Shown: positions 34,185-44,496, numbered from the stretch's first letter. The stretch is DNA of 64,000 bases from Sulfitobacter sp. D7 (GCF_003611275.1 NZ_CP020698.1:1-64000); one strand, 5' to 3'. Notes: generated from the sequence alone by a model not told the origin. Numbers and translations: made by a program.

Positions 34185-37100
34185 GCTCTGTTGTCGCTCC
34201 GTAGCACGGACTGGACAAAGGGGCTGTCGCGCCAGGCCACTGAAAGATCGGGGTCAAAGATACGGTCACGGCCTTCGGAGGTCAGTGCGAGGTATTTACG
34301 GTATTCCTCGGCATCATTGAAATGTTGGCGCCGGGTGACTTCGGCGCGCGCTTTGCGGCGAAAATCAGCATTGTATTTGAAATGCCCAAAGATCAATTCG
34401 CGCTTTGACAGTGTCACATCGCCAACGAAATGCAGCCCAGCCGAGAGCCGCATCCACGGTCGATAGCGCAGCAGGGCGATCTTTTGCGCGACAAACAGAT
34501 CGGGCCGCGCGCCTTGGATCAAACGGTGGCGCAGTGCGCTGGTCCAGGTGGGCATGTTAGAGAATGGCCCGCACCCGTGCCATGTGCTGAGGAAAGGCGT
34601 GCGGTCGCAAAAGCCGGCCTCGGCAAAAGGATCACCGCTTGCAAAATTCGCCGTCTCCAACTGCCCTTCGGGATACATATCCAGCATGAAGAGCCGCGCG
34701 GCATCTACGTCTTCGAAGGCATCCGAGGCCAAAAGCTCAGGCAGGCTCTCGCGTTGGTCGTCTTGCCAGACCAGCAGCTCATCAGCATCGGCCACCAGCG
34801 ACCATTTCCCCGGGCGCACCGCGGCCATCATCGCCTGTTGCCACGCAACGCCATAGCGTGACAGCTTGTAATCCGTATCGACCGAGAAGAGGGCCACATC
34901 CGGTTGCTCGGCCAGATATTCACGGGTGCCATCGTCGGAGACATTATCGACGATTAAAAAGGCTGTGACCCCAAGTTTGCGGTAATGAGCCAGAAAATGC
35001 GGCAGCATGAACATCTCATTGCGCATACAGGCCACCACGGCGACCTCAGCCTTTGCTGCCGCTGCGACGGAGGCCTCAGAGGTGATCAGTTCCAGCGCGT
35101 TGCTTTGATAGCCTAGGGTGACATGCTGATAGCTTGGCCATATTTTGCGCGGCCAAAGACCATGGCGGTCAAGCCTTGCCAAGGCTTCATGCTGGCCCTC
35201 GTGGGTATCCATATGGGCCTGCATCACCGGGGCGCTTTTGCTGGGCATAAAGCTGTTTTGCCAAAAGGCTACCGGGGTGGCCGCGCCAAAGCTGCGGCGG
35301 CGGATCGTGGTGCGGTAGTCGGTATCATCCACATGGATGCCCCGTAGCGACAGCAAATCGCCCAACAGTTTGTCTTCCATAAAGGAGGTTTCGATCAGGC
35401 GCTGGCCTTCGGGGCTTTGGGCGGCGTCAAGGGCCGCGTCTATGGCGTGGCGCGAGAGGGCATAGCCCGAGCCACCATCGGCATAACTTGAGGGTTCGGG
35501 CGATTTATCGAGGTCGAACTTGCCACGATCAGCGGCGGATTTCTGTTGATGCCAGACCCTGTCAGTCTGGGCCAACCCGCGGCGCAACTTGCGGCCATAG
35601 TAGTCACTGGCGCGGTAGTTCAGGCTGTTGAACAACAGTGGCGCATTGACGAAGCAATCGTCGTCGATCTTATACATATGCGCGAAATCACTGTGATCAC
35701 GCACCCACGCGATGGTCGCGAGGGTCTTGTGTGGCAGTCCTTCATAGTCATCGGGCGCGTCAAGATGCAGCACGTCGCCCTCTAGTCGCCCGTCGCCATT
35801 GCCCACGATGATAACATAAGGAATGCCGAGATCTTTCAGCAGTCCCAGCCAGCCGTCGCGCAGGGCGGGGATACGCGTTTCAAGATAGGGCGCGCAGGAA
35901 AATACCGTGACGATCGTATCGTAGAGCGGGTTTTCGGCTTTCAAAACAGTCTCTACCGGCAGTTTGGGTAGGGGGCTATTCTCAAAAAAACCTTGAAGTA
36001 TTTCGGCTTGTGGCAGGCCGCTGGCCTGCAGCTTTATCCACGCCATGCGCGGGGCGGTGGCTTGATCAAAGGCGGTACTGTGATCCGGGCCAAGCCCTTT
36101 GATACGGGCCGCAGCCCAAATGGCGAGGCGCTGCGCCAACTCGGGCTGGGCTTGCCCCCAGATGGTCACGAGGGTGAGGCCCAGACCGAGGCCCAGAAAA
36201 CGCGCAGAAGGGTCGGCAAGCCGGTCCAGACGCGTCAGCAGAGCTGGAAAATCGGCGGGGGGTGCTGTGGGGTCAGCTGTAAAGCTGGCGATCTGCTGCG
36301 CAAGGGCGACCTGAAGGTCGGGCTGGGATGCGCGGGGCAGGTCAGGATAGAGATCGGCCACTGTTTGCGCGACCAAAGTGCCGACTTCGTCGCTCACAGG
36401 GCTGCTACAGGGGGCCGCCATATGGCGCAAAGCGGCGCGGCCGCTGGATTGTGTGGCCGGGATCGGCAGGTGCATCAGTGCTTCTATTTCAAGTGGGGCG
36501 TCGACTGCTTGGGGCAGGCCTGCTGGACCAAGCAGTTCACGCCGTACACGGAGCACATCTTGGGCACCGAGCGCCTCAAGTTGGCGTAGCGCCGCATCGA
36601 TACGCTGACGATCTGCGGGGGTTTGGGCGGGCTGACTGGCCTGCAAGTCAGCAAAGGCCGCGCGGGCCTGTATGATTTCGGGCGGCAGGGGCTGCGCCGA
36701 ATCGCATTCTGCCTCCAGCATCTGCCAGAACTGCCGTGATAGTGCGTAGGCAGAAAGGCAGAAAGCTATGGCCTTGCGGTAGAAGGAATTCGAAAGTGCC
36801 TCGCGGTTGCACAGCAGTTGCGTCGCCATGCGGGTTAGCTCAGCACAATGGGTACGCTCCCAGTAATTGGCACTGCGGTGGGAAACAAATTGCATCACGG
36901 CATCTAGGATTGCTTCGCGATCTTCATTGGGCAGCCCTACCGCGTTCATGGTCTCGCGCCCGACCCAGGCCAGCGCGGGGGTTACGACCCAGCCCGCACC
37001 AGGCTCCGCCAGTGCCCTTAACAGCGAGCGCAATTCTGCAATGCGCCCCTCGGCCATAAGATAGGGAGCCATGGCTGAATTGGACCAGCGGTCTTGGCTA

Positions 37101-40100
37101 GGGGTGAAAGGGGGAAGTTTCTCGGCTCGTGCCATCTGCGATAGGGCATGGAAATCTTGGCCTGCGCGACAGAAGGGCTCACTGAGCGCCAGAAAGAACC
37201 CCTGACGCGCGGTGGGTGGCAGGGCGATATCGGCCACCACGCGCAGCGGATCTGCGGGCGGTGTTTGCCGCTGGCTCAGAGCAAAGCGGGCCACTGCGGT
37301 TTGGATGAGAGAGGCGGTCTGATCCGGGAGGAGTTTGACAGGCGGGGCGACTTGGGCATTGGTGGTAGGGCTATCGGGTGGCTCAAGGAAATCTGACAGA
37401 TCAAATTGCCGCGCCAGCGCCCGAGCATCGCTCTGCGCTTGTAGGGAAAGAAGGGGCATCAGAGCGCCGTGGCGGATATGTTCGATCAAGGTAAGCACCA
37501 GCGTGCTGTCCGCGACAGAAGGATCTTGAGCCAAAAGGGTCTCAATGCGGTTTGCCATATCCGCGCGGGTCAGGTGCAACGCAGCGCTGCACAGGACCCC
37601 CTCGGGGTCATTCAATTGCAGGACAATTGTGGCCTCTGGGGGGAGGTCGCGCCAGATCCGACCCGGCAACAATGCCTGTAGCGCTGCTTGGCCGTTCACA
37701 GCTGCCGCGGGGGTCAGTGCTGGCGCTGTCACCGTCTCTGGTGTGGCGTGCAGATGGTGGTCTGTAACCTTTCCGACTGCGCGCAACACCAGCCGGGGGT
37801 CCAGTATCAGCCCGCCTTCTGGTGCTTGGGGCATCAGGTCAAGCGGCTGGACTGCACCTTCTACATGTAGATAGGCGATGCTCTCCACGCCGCGTAGCCC
37901 TTGGCGGTGGAGGAAATTGCGTGCGCCTATATCAAACAGTACTTCGGCACCCAGTAAGACACGCACCCGCGGCGGGATGAATTCGATGGTCAGCACGGCT
38001 CCTTGACGGGGCAGGGGATGCACGCGTTGGCGTTCAGCACGCCAGTTCCCATCGGCGCGGCTGTCGTTGCAAACCGCCAGCCCTTCTTCGAAGCGCAGCG
38101 ACAGATGAAAGGGCACATGGGTACGGTCCGGCCCGAAAAAAGTGATGTTGCCATAGGGGCTTTCATGAAAATCCAGCTGAAAGCGAAAGAGCCCGGCCTT
38201 TTGAAGCGGAAAGAGCATCAGCGCCGGGTGGCTTTCAGGCAAGGTGCTGCGCGCAGCGGACCGGGGCAAAACGGGCAGGGCAGGCGGTGTGTCTCCGGCG
38301 AAAGCGGGGCGACCGCGGGCGCGGCGCCAGATCGCGCGGGCGGCGCGCATTGGATCAAGCAGCGCCAAAAACCGTGGGCCGATCATCGGATCGAACCCTG
38401 CCGGGCCGCTGCCGCCATGGCTGAGCCCGCGCAGGGCCGCGGCCGCGGCCGCACGCAACAATTGTGGGGCTTGTTTTATCAAACGTGGCCGAGGGGCGAG
38501 GGGCGAAGTGGGGTTGAGTTGCCGCCAGAGGGCACGGGCATAGAGCCTGCGCTGCCAGCCTTTCGGAAGCTGTTGTGCCAGCGCCCGTGGCAGGCCCCGG
38601 CAAAGCGCATCATGCCCGCGCCAAACAGTAGAAAACGGAGCGTGTTTGGGCAGGGCGCGGGTGATGCCGGCCCAAGGCGTATGCGCGACCCCTTTAGAGG
38701 TCAGCGCCGCAGCAAGAGAGACCGCAGGACCAGAGGCCAAAGGGCGCTTCCCTGTCAGTTCAGCATTTTGCAGCGCTGCCCGGTCAAAAATTTTTCCTGC
38801 AAGATCAAGTTCCAGCCCAAGTGCCTGCACTGGGCTGAGCGGGATGTCGGAAACCATGAGATCGATCCCGCCGGGCAGCAAGCGGGGATCGGCGAAGGCG
38901 GGGTGATAGACAGGTGCCTCGACTCCGGCACCAGCTTGCCCAACAGGCGACACGCCAAGGACGGCATCGCTGCGCAACATCGCTTCGGTCCAAGCGAGCA
39001 GCGCGCCGGGGTGTAATGTATCCCCAGCGTCTAGAAAAGTCAGATAGCGCCCTTGGGCCGCAGCCACGCCGCAGGCTCGCGCGTGGCCCGCGCCGTGCCC
39101 TTTTTGGGTCAGGACTTGGACATGGGGTGCGGCGATTTCCTGCGCTGCTTTGGCGGCTTTGTCTCCCTCACAAACCAGCAGCACTTCATGCCCCGGGCCA
39201 TGTTGAGCGGCAAGGCTGCTTAGGCTTTCGAGCAGTGCCTCTGCTTTAGTGCCATCCCATGTAAGGATCACGCTAAGGGGCAGTTGCCCGGCCATCTCCA
39301 GCCCCCAAGCGCGGCTGATGTCTTCGTCCCAATCAGGGGTATAGGTCAGCCCCTCCTCTTGCATAAACAGAGCGGCGGCATCGGTGAAACGCGCGCGGCG
39401 GGCGGGGTCATGCAGCGCCGTGCTGCGTTCAAACAACAACCGCGAGGCGATGGCTGCAAAAGCAGTCTCTGCACCGGGTTTTTCGCTGTCTTGCATCAGG
39501 GCGCGCATCTCATGCAGCACTGGGAATTGGTCAAAGATACGGTCATCATCACTGGCAGTGATTTGACCAACGCGGCCCCGGGTCTGTAGGTAGAGGGCTT
39601 GGGGCAGATGCAGCAGGTGGTCGCTGCGTGATGCCGCGCGGTAAAAGAACGTGTGATCCTCAAACCAAGTGCCTACATCAAAACGCAGCCCCTCAATCAG
39701 GGAGCGGCGGTAGAGCTTGTTCCAAGCCGATGGGAAGTGCACGATCACATCATTCCAAGTCTCCAGCCGGTAGCGCCGTGTCACCGGATGCATGGTTAAA
39801 TCCTTGGCCCCATGGATCGCCGAGTGGGTCAGCCCGCTGCCATCGACAAAACATTCCTGCAGACCACAAGCGACCCAATCGGCGCCGCTGTCTTGCAAGG
39901 CCTGCCAAAGCTGCATGAGGTAATCAGGCATCACCCGATCATCGCTGTCGACAAAGGCGATATAGGCACCGCGCGCGGCTTCAAGTCCGGTGTTGCGTGC
40001 CGCCGAAAGACCGCCGTTTTCCTGTGAGATCAAATGAAAGCGCGGGTCGTTCCCCGCAACGGCCTGCGCCCGTGCGGCACTGTCATCGGTGGCACCGTCA

Positions 40101-40246
40101 TCGATCATCAGCACTTCGAAATCTGTGAAGGTCTGGCCCAACAGGCTGGCGATACAGGAGCCGACATGATCCGCCACATTGTAAATCGGCACGATCACCG
40201 AGATTTCAGGGGCTGCGGACAGGGCGGAGGGGTGTTTCATGCTCAT
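34181..40246 (-). CDS. Giant multidomain glycosyltransferase with galectin-like segment
   Basis: From the ATG at 40246 (after AGGAAAAG) the protein has 2021 residues. Domain 1 (about 13-240) is a GT2 transferase (ISVIVPIYN, FVDSDD). Domain 2 (about 322-480) is a second GT2-like fold (LSVILTWDG, FLDAGDT). Residues about 675-775 resemble a galectin: FHLSLRF, VCNDS, GNWRAERQ and PLPRQG in order, the usual carbohydrate-contact layout. A helical region follows. Residues about 1440-1660 resemble GT31 galactosyltransferases (YKIDDDCFVN). Residues about 1734-1990 are a GT2/DUF23-like transferase (CMRNEMFMLPHF, VADADE). There is no signal peptide or membrane segment, so it is cytoplasmic. It probably assembles several linkages of the surface polysaccharide. 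The whole frame is uninterrupted. Confidence 0.88.
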   Translation of the reverse strand: MSMKHPSALSAAPEISVIVPIYNVADHVGSCIASLLGQTFTDFEVLMIDDGATDDSAARAQAVAGNDPRFHLISQENGGLSAARNTGLEAARGAYIAFVDSDDRVMPDYLMQLWQALQDSGADWVACGLQECFVDGSGLTHSAIHGAKDLTMHPVTRRYRLETWNDVIVHFPSAWNKLYRRSLIEGLRFDVGTWFEDHTFFYRAASRSDHLLHLPQALYLQTRGRVGQITASDDDRIFDQFPVLHEMRALMQDSEKPGAETAFAAIASRLLFERSTALHDPARRARFTDAAALFMQEEGLTYTPDWDEDISRAWGLEMAGQLPLSVILTWDGTKAEALLESLSSLAAQHGPGHEVLLVCEGDKAAKAAQEIAAPHVQVLTQKGHGAGHARACGVAAAQGRYLTFLDAGDTLHPGALLAWTEAMLRSDAVLGVSPVGQAGAGVEAPVYHPAFADPRLLPGGIDLMVSDIPLSPVQALGLELDLAGKIFDRAALQNAELTGKRPLASGPAVSLAAALTSKGVAHTPWAGITRALPKHAPFSTVWRGHDALCRGLPRALAQQLPKGWQRRLYARALWRQLNPTSPLAPRPRLIKQAPQLLRAAAAAALRGLSHGGSGPAGFDPMIGPRFLALLDPMRAARAIWRRARGRPAFAGDTPPALPVLPRSAARSTLPESHPALMLFPLQKAGLFRFQLDFHESPYGNITFFGPDRTHVPFHLSLRFEEGLAVCNDSRADGNWRAERQRVHPLPRQGAVLTIEFIPPRVRVLLGAEVLFDIGARNFLHRQGLRGVESIAYLHVEGAVQPLDLMPQAPEGGLILDPRLVLRAVGKVTDHHLHATPETVTAPALTPAAAVNGQAALQALLPGRIWRDLPPEATIVLQLNDPEGVLCSAALHLTRADMANRIETLLAQDPSVADSTLVLTLIEHIRHGALMPLLSLQAQSDARALARQFDLSDFLEPPDSPTTNAQVAPPVKLLPDQTASLIQTAVARFALSQRQTPPADPLRVVADIALPPTARQGFFLALSEPFCRAGQDFHALSQMARAEKLPPFTPSQDRWSNSAMAPYLMAEGRIAELRSLLRALAEPGAGWVVTPALAWVGRETMNAVGLPNEDREAILDAVMQFVSHRSANYWERTHCAELTRMATQLLCNREALSNSFYRKAIAFCLSAYALSRQFWQMLEAECDSAQPLPPEIIQARAAFADLQASQPAQTPADRQRIDAALRQLEALGAQDVLRVRRELLGPAGLPQAVDAPLEIEALMHLPIPATQSSGRAALRHMAAPCSSPVSDEVGTLVAQTVADLYPDLPRASQPDLQVALAQQIASFTADPTAPPADFPALLTRLDRLADPSARFLGLGLGLTLVTIWGQAQPELAQRLAIWAAARIKGLGPDHSTAFDQATAPRMAWIKLQASGLPQAEILQGFFENSPLPKLPVETVLKAENPLYDTIVTVFSCAPYLETRIPALRDGWLGLLKDLGIPYVIIVGNGDGRLEGDVLHLDAPDDYEGLPHKTLATIAWVRDHSDFAHMYKIDDDCFVNAPLLFNSLNYRASDYYGRKLRRGLAQTDRVWHQQKSAADRGKFDLDKSPEPSSYADGGSGYALSRHAIDAALDAAQSPEGQRLIETSFMEDKLLGDLLSLRGIHVDDTDYRTTIRRRSFGAATPVAFWQNSFMPSKSAPVMQAHMDTHEGQHEALARLDRHGLWPRKIWPSYQHVTLGYQSNALELITSEASVAAAAKAEVAVVACMRNEMFMLPHFLAHYRKLGVTAFLIVDNVSDDGTREYLAEQPDVALFSVDTDYKLSRYGVAWQQAMMAAVRPGKWSLVADADELLVWQDDQRESLPELLASDAFEDVDAARLFMLDMYPEGQLETANFASGDPFAEAGFCDRTPFLSTWHGCGPFSNMPTWTSALRHRLIQGARPDLFVAQKIALLRYRPWMRLSAGLHFVGDVTLSKRELIFGHFKYNADFRRKARAEVTRRQHFNDAEEYRKYLALTSEGRDRIFDPDLSVAWRDSPFVQSVLRSDNRA

Positions 40247-40363
40247 GGTCAACTTTTCCTCTACCCCAAGAGTAAGGACAAGCCCCGCAGCCCTGCTTGC
40301 TCTACAAAAGCGGCGATGATACCAGCATTCGGGTTCAGAAGTGGCGACCAAAAGGATCCAGAC

Positions 40364-41140
40364 GTGAGTTACCCTTATATTATCTGGACCATGCGCCGCA
40401 CTGGGGGCACCACCCTTGCCGCTCTTTTGGCCACCCTGTCAGAACATCCCGGCGTCGCTCATGAGCCTTTCAACCCTGACCGTTTGTTCGGCGCGATTGC
40501 CACGGCTTGGGCGCAGGACCCTGACCCAGAGCGTTTGCACGCGGAACTGACCGAAGTGCTGGCCCGGCGTCCGCTAATCAAACATTGCTATGAACTGCAC
40601 CCTGCGCCTTTCAATGAGATCCTGCTCGAGGTGGCCACAGGTCTGGGTTACCGCCATATGGTGCTGGACCGCCGCGCCGAGGTTGACCGTATCCTATCGC
40701 TGGAACTGGCCAAGATTACCGGCGTCTGGGGTCCGGATGAGGCCGAGGCGGCTTATGACCGTATCGCGCGCGGTGAGGAGGTTTTGGCACCGATCCCGGT
40801 ACCTCAGGCGGTTCAACACATGCGTTTTTGCGCTTCTGCGCGGGCGCGTCTGACGGCACAATTTGACGCCCTTGGGGTCGATCCGCATGTGGTCTTTTTC
40901 GAGGATGTCTATGCTGGTCCGGATCCCGAAGCAGGCATAAGCCGGGTTTATGCAATCCTGCGGTTTTTGGAAATTGATCCAAAGGCGCATCCTAAGTCCT
41001 ATGCGATGATCGTGGATGCTTTGACCAATAAGGGCCAAAAAACCCGGCGGATTATGGATGCGGTGCCTAATCTGGATGAGGCACAAGCGGCGCTTTGCGC
41101 AGAGATGCCGTTTGAGGGCGGCCATTTTAGAGCGTCTTAG
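40364..41140 (+). CDS. Stf0-like sulfotransferase
   Basis: The GTG at 40364, with AAAGGATCC upstream, gives 258 residues starting MSYPYIIWTMRRTGGTTLAA; the RTGGTTL loop resembles the PAPS 5'-phosphosulfate site. HEPFNPDR and LIKHCYELHP follow in positions expected for substrate and PAPS residues. An alternative ATG at 40316 lacks a good binding site. The gene is divergent from the giant transferase with 117 bp between starts. It is probably a second sulfation enzyme of the locus. Confidence 0.75.
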   Translation: MSYPYIIWTMRRTGGTTLAALLATLSEHPGVAHEPFNPDRLFGAIATAWAQDPDPERLHAELTEVLARRPLIKHCYELHPAPFNEILLEVATGLGYRHMVLDRRAEVDRILSLELAKITGVWGPDEAEAAYDRIARGEEVLAPIPVPQAVQHMRFCASARARLTAQFDALGVDPHVVFFEDVYAGPDPEAGISRVYAILRFLEIDPKAHPKSYAMIVDALTNKGQKTRRIMDAVPNLDEAQAALCAEMPFEGGHFRAS

Positions 41141-41230
41141 ACTGCACTCAGACTGCGTGTGATGTTGCTGATCTCAAGATGAGTGCGACCATTTTGGCAA
41201 AACCGTAAGACCTATTACAGGCCTAGAATT

Positions 41231-42094
41231 ATGACAGATACGATAAACGCCGAATGTTTTGATGCGCGCCAATCCGTCTTGGGAGAGGGGCCCTTGTGGC
41301 ATCCCCTGCGCCAAGAGCTGTTTTGGTTCGATATTATCAACAAACGCATGATGTCTCGAAGGGGCGAAGAGACATCCTCTTGGCAGTTCAAAGAACATGT
41401 GTCCGCCGCCGGGTGGGTCGATGAAGAGACTTTGTTAATCGCTTCCGAAACGGGGCTGAGGACATTTTCACTTTCCTCGCGGGAAACTCATTTGATCACG
41501 TCGTTGGAGGCTGAAAACCCAGTGACCCGGTCCAACGATGGACGTGCGGACCCTTGGGGGGGATTTTGGATCGGAACAATGGGAAAATCCGCCGAGACGG
41601 GGGCAGGCAAGATTTACCGTTATTTCGAAGGCGCGCTTACGGTGCTTTTCGATGGTCTTACCATTCCCAATGCGATCTGCTTTTCTCCAGATCGACATAC
41701 GGCCTATTTCACAGATACCCCCCGCCAGAAGATAATGGCGCAGCCGCTTGATGATCGTGGCTTCCCCATAGGGGCCGCTCGTCTTTTCTTAGATTTAAGT
41801 GCCGAGGGGCTTTTCCCCGATGGAGCCGTGGTGGATCGGGAGGGGTGTCTCTGGAATGCGCAATGGGGCGCTGGGCGCGTGGCACGTTATGCGCATGATG
41901 GGCGCTATCTGTCACAGGTCAGCCTGCCCGCCCCACATGCCAGTTGCCCGGCTTTTGGGGGTGCACAGATGACAGAGCTTTTCGCGACTACCGCCACAGA
42001 GGGTATTACTGTCCCGACGGCCCAAGATGGGCGGGTTTTTTGCTGCACTGTTTCCCATCAAGGGCAGGCTGAACCGCCAGTGCAGTTAGGATAG
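41231..42094 (+). CDS. SMP-30/gluconolactonase family protein
   Basis: The 287-residue product has the six-bladed propeller pattern of SMP-30 lactonases: LGEGPLWHPLRQELFWFDI near the start, VTRSNDGRADPWGGFWIGTM with metal-binding Asn and Asp, TIPNAICFSPD, and EGLFPDGAVVDREGCLWNAQ. These calcium- or zinc-dependent enzymes open sugar lactones. It may act with the SDR enzyme at 45.1 kb as a sugar dehydrogenase/lactonase pair; that pairing is inference. The ATG at 41231 is preferred over an upstream in-frame start. Confidence 0.9.
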   Translation: MTDTINAECFDARQSVLGEGPLWHPLRQELFWFDIINKRMMSRRGEETSSWQFKEHVSAAGWVDEETLLIASETGLRTFSLSSRETHLITSLEAENPVTRSNDGRADPWGGFWIGTMGKSAETGAGKIYRYFEGALTVLFDGLTIPNAICFSPDRHTAYFTDTPRQKIMAQPLDDRGFPIGAARLFLDLSAEGLFPDGAVVDREGCLWNAQWGAGRVARYAHDGRYLSQVSLPAPHASCPAFGGAQMTELFATTATEGITVPTAQDGRVFCCTVSHQGQAEPPVQLG

Positions 42095-42132
42095 GCGTTT
42101 TCATCGGCCTCCGCTTCGGCTAGGCTTTTGCT

Positions 42133-43305
42133 ATGGCCCCGCAAGCCGGATCGCCGTTTGATGAAACCCATTCCGATATTGCAGTATTGCGCACGCTCTT
42201 GTCTTTTCCTTTGCCTGCTTCCTTTATTGATGCCTGTTCTGCTAAGCGTGCAGAGCGGGGGTTTGTCCCTTTGGACATGCTTTTTGCCACGCTGCCTGCG
42301 GCTACGGTTGTTGCTGATGCGCAAGACCATGCCCGCAGCGTCGCACGGATGTTCAATGGGTCTAATGCAACGCATGAGAAGATCTGCATGGCTTCCCGGT
42401 CAGGTGATCAAGAGGCTGCCAATCTTAAGGCGTGGCTGAGCCTGAATGGTATCTGTCCCGCCCCGGTGCATGTATTACCTGCCGAACGGGCGCAGGCGTT
42501 GGAGCAAGAGATGCTCCCCGATCCGGCCGGGTATCTTGCGCGCGCTGACCGACCCTATCCCTATTCAGTTAATGAGCAGCATTGGGGCTTTGATATTGGT
42601 TGGGTGAACGCGCTACTAGAGCGGGGGCGGACGCGGCTGGAGCGTTTTGCTGCAACTCGGCAAAGAGATGTCGCCGTTCTGGTGGGTAATGGCCCCTCGC
42701 TAAAGCAAACCGATCTGAGCCTGCTTCACGGGCATGATGTTTATATCTCGAATTATGCAGTCAACCATCCGACCCTTTCTGCCGTGGCGCGGGGCGTGGC
42801 GGTCAGCAATTACTTCGTGGCAGAACAAGCCCCGGAAGTGTTTTTCGACCTGCCCTATTGGCGCGTACTGCCTGTAGGGCTTTCCCATGTTCTAAGGGAT
42901 GATGAGAATACCATCTGGCTCAACGCCCTTGGCGGCCCGTTATTTTTCTCTGAAACGCCCCAAACGCATATCGCATGGCATGCCACGGTTAGCTTTTTCT
43001 GGCTACAGGTTCTGCTGGCGGTGGGCTACCGCAAAGTGCTGTTGATTGGCGTTGATAACAGTTACCGCCAACCTAACGCCGTACGCGAAGGCACGTTGCT
43101 TCGCCAAGCTGAAGACGATGAGAACCATTTTGACCCCGGATATTTCAGAGGAAAGCTCTGGCAAGCTGCAGATACGGATCACATGGCTCGCACTTATGAA
43201 TTGGCGAAGTCTGTTTTTGAGGCCGCCGGGGCGGAGATCGTTAATTGCACGGTGGGCGGCGCTTTGGAGAGCTTTCGGCGCGCGCCCTTGGGGCAAGAGC
43301 TTTGA
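42133..43305 (+). CDS. GT42/DUF115-like protein with GNGPSL motif
   Basis: The 390-residue protein has a nucleotide-binding start of its C-terminal domain, AVLVGNGPSLKQTDLSLL (residues 182-199), then VLLIGVDNSYR, a histidine-bearing loop, and NCTVGGALESF near the end. The pattern occurs in Campylobacter CstI-type sialyltransferases (GT42) and in DUF115 proteins. The N-terminal 170 residues are not recognised. A second protein with the same C-terminal module is encoded at 49.7 kb. A role as CMP-sugar-dependent transferase is plausible since a cytidylyltransferase is nearby. Confidence 0.7.
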   Translation: MAPQAGSPFDETHSDIAVLRTLLSFPLPASFIDACSAKRAERGFVPLDMLFATLPAATVVADAQDHARSVARMFNGSNATHEKICMASRSGDQEAANLKAWLSLNGICPAPVHVLPAERAQALEQEMLPDPAGYLARADRPYPYSVNEQHWGFDIGWVNALLERGRTRLERFAATRQRDVAVLVGNGPSLKQTDLSLLHGHDVYISNYAVNHPTLSAVARGVAVSNYFVAEQAPEVFFDLPYWRVLPVGLSHVLRDDENTIWLNALGGPLFFSETPQTHIAWHATVSFFWLQVLLAVGYRKVLLIGVDNSYRQPNAVREGTLLRQAEDDENHFDPGYFRGKLWQAADTDHMARTYELAKSVFEAAGAEIVNCTVGGALESFRRAPLGQEL

Positions 43306-43368
43306 GAACCCACAGGATGCAAGCGTGTTGGATATTCCTGCTGGAACCTTCGCGCAGGAGAACGCAAT

Positions 43369-44496
43369 ATGCCGAAAGCAAAGCCAGAGGTTCCCGTGTC
43401 TAAAACCAAGACTGACAAAAAAGATCTTCCCGTCGTTATTGAGGCGGAAGAAATATTTGCCCCCGTGATCGAGGGCCACATGAAGTCTTTGTTCTGGCAG
43501 GCTCTACATGTCCATGAGGCGCTGTCTGAGGTGGCAGAGGATAGAACTCTGCAGGTGCTTGTGGTCCTTGTGCAGCCTGTCGAGGCCCTCGCGCGGCGTT
43601 TGGATGCGGGTCTTGCCTGTGCTGAGGCGCTGGCAGAATGGACAGCAGAAGCAGAAGCGCTTTTGGGGGCAGCACGCCGCCGCCGGCGCCAGCTTGTGCT
43701 GGTTGACGCAAGAGCCTTGCTGTCAAACGATTCCGAGTTGCTGACAGAACTTGATTTTGAAATGCACAGCAATGCGCAGCCTTCCGCGGGGCCCGTATTG
43801 CCCGACCCAAACTATCTTATTCTGGCAGAAACGCTTTTGCGCCAGGATGAGGCGGCTACCCGCTTGTTGCAAGAGATTGCAGCCCTGCGTCGCGGCCCCC
43901 ATGAAAATCTGCCTAACGCAACCCACCTCGAAGAGGCCCTAAGTGACCTGCAAGCGTTGAAAGACGGGCAAGCTGAGTTGGAAAGCTATAAAGAACAGAT
44001 TGCCTCGGCGAGCGAAGAAGCCGAGCTTTTGCGCGAGAACCTGTCGCTTAGGGTGGAGGCTGACACTGCAAGTGGTGGTGCCGTGAGCTCTTATTTGAAG
44101 GCGGCAAAGGAAGAGTTGGAGCTTTTGCGCGAGAATGTCGCTTTGCATCTGAACGCGGCAAAGAATTCGGGGACCAGACTGTCGGAGCTTGAAGAGGAAT
44201 GTGAAGCTCTACGTCAAGCTGCGATGGACCGGCATGCGCTCAAAGCGAAATCCGACGCTCTGGAGCATCGGCTCAAGCAAAGTGATACCAAACGCGCTCA
44301 TCGTGAGACGATCTTGGCGCGGGTCATGCTGGAGGATCAAAGAAAGCTTCAAGCCGCCTATGCCCGTGGTGATGCGCTGAACCGAGAACTTTCAGCCGCC
44401 CGGGATGAGTTGTCAGGCGTTTACGGGTCGCGCTCTTGGCAGGTTACCAAGCCGTTGCGCGCGGTTCGCAGGCGAGGAAAAGTGCGCCCGCACTAA
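43369..44496 (+). CDS. Coiled-coil protein of the polysaccharide locus
   Basis: I do not recognise a catalytic domain. The N-terminal 140 residues are a mixed alpha/beta segment (QVLVVLVQPVEALARRL, QLVLVDARALLSND); residues about 150-355 are a long coiled coil rich in Leu, Glu and Ala. The end reads YGSRSWQVTKPLRAVRRR, a motif that often closes coiled-coil stretches attached to capsule glycosyltransferases. It may act as a scaffold or chain-length ruler; this is inference. It follows the GNGPSL gene by 63 bp. Confidence 0.65.
   Translation: MPKAKPEVPVSKTKTDKKDLPVVIEAEEIFAPVIEGHMKSLFWQALHVHEALSEVAEDRTLQVLVVLVQPVEALARRLDAGLACAEALAEWTAEAEALLGAARRRRRQLVLVDARALLSNDSELLTELDFEMHSNAQPSAGPVLPDPNYLILAETLLRQDEAATRLLQEIAALRRGPHENLPNATHLEEALSDLQALKDGQAELESYKEQIASASEEAELLRENLSLRVEADTASGGAVSSYLKAAKEELELLRENVALHLNAAKNSGTRLSELEEECEALRQAAMDRHALKAKSDALEHRLKQSDTKRAHRETILARVMLEDQRKLQAAYARGDALNRELSAARDELSGVYGSRSWQVTKPLRAVRRRGKVRPH

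Noticed and set aside
38003..39016. 337-codon plus-strand open frame inside the giant transferase
   Set aside because: It is antisense to an uninterrupted multidomain gene and rich in Arg/Gly as expected for a shadow frame.
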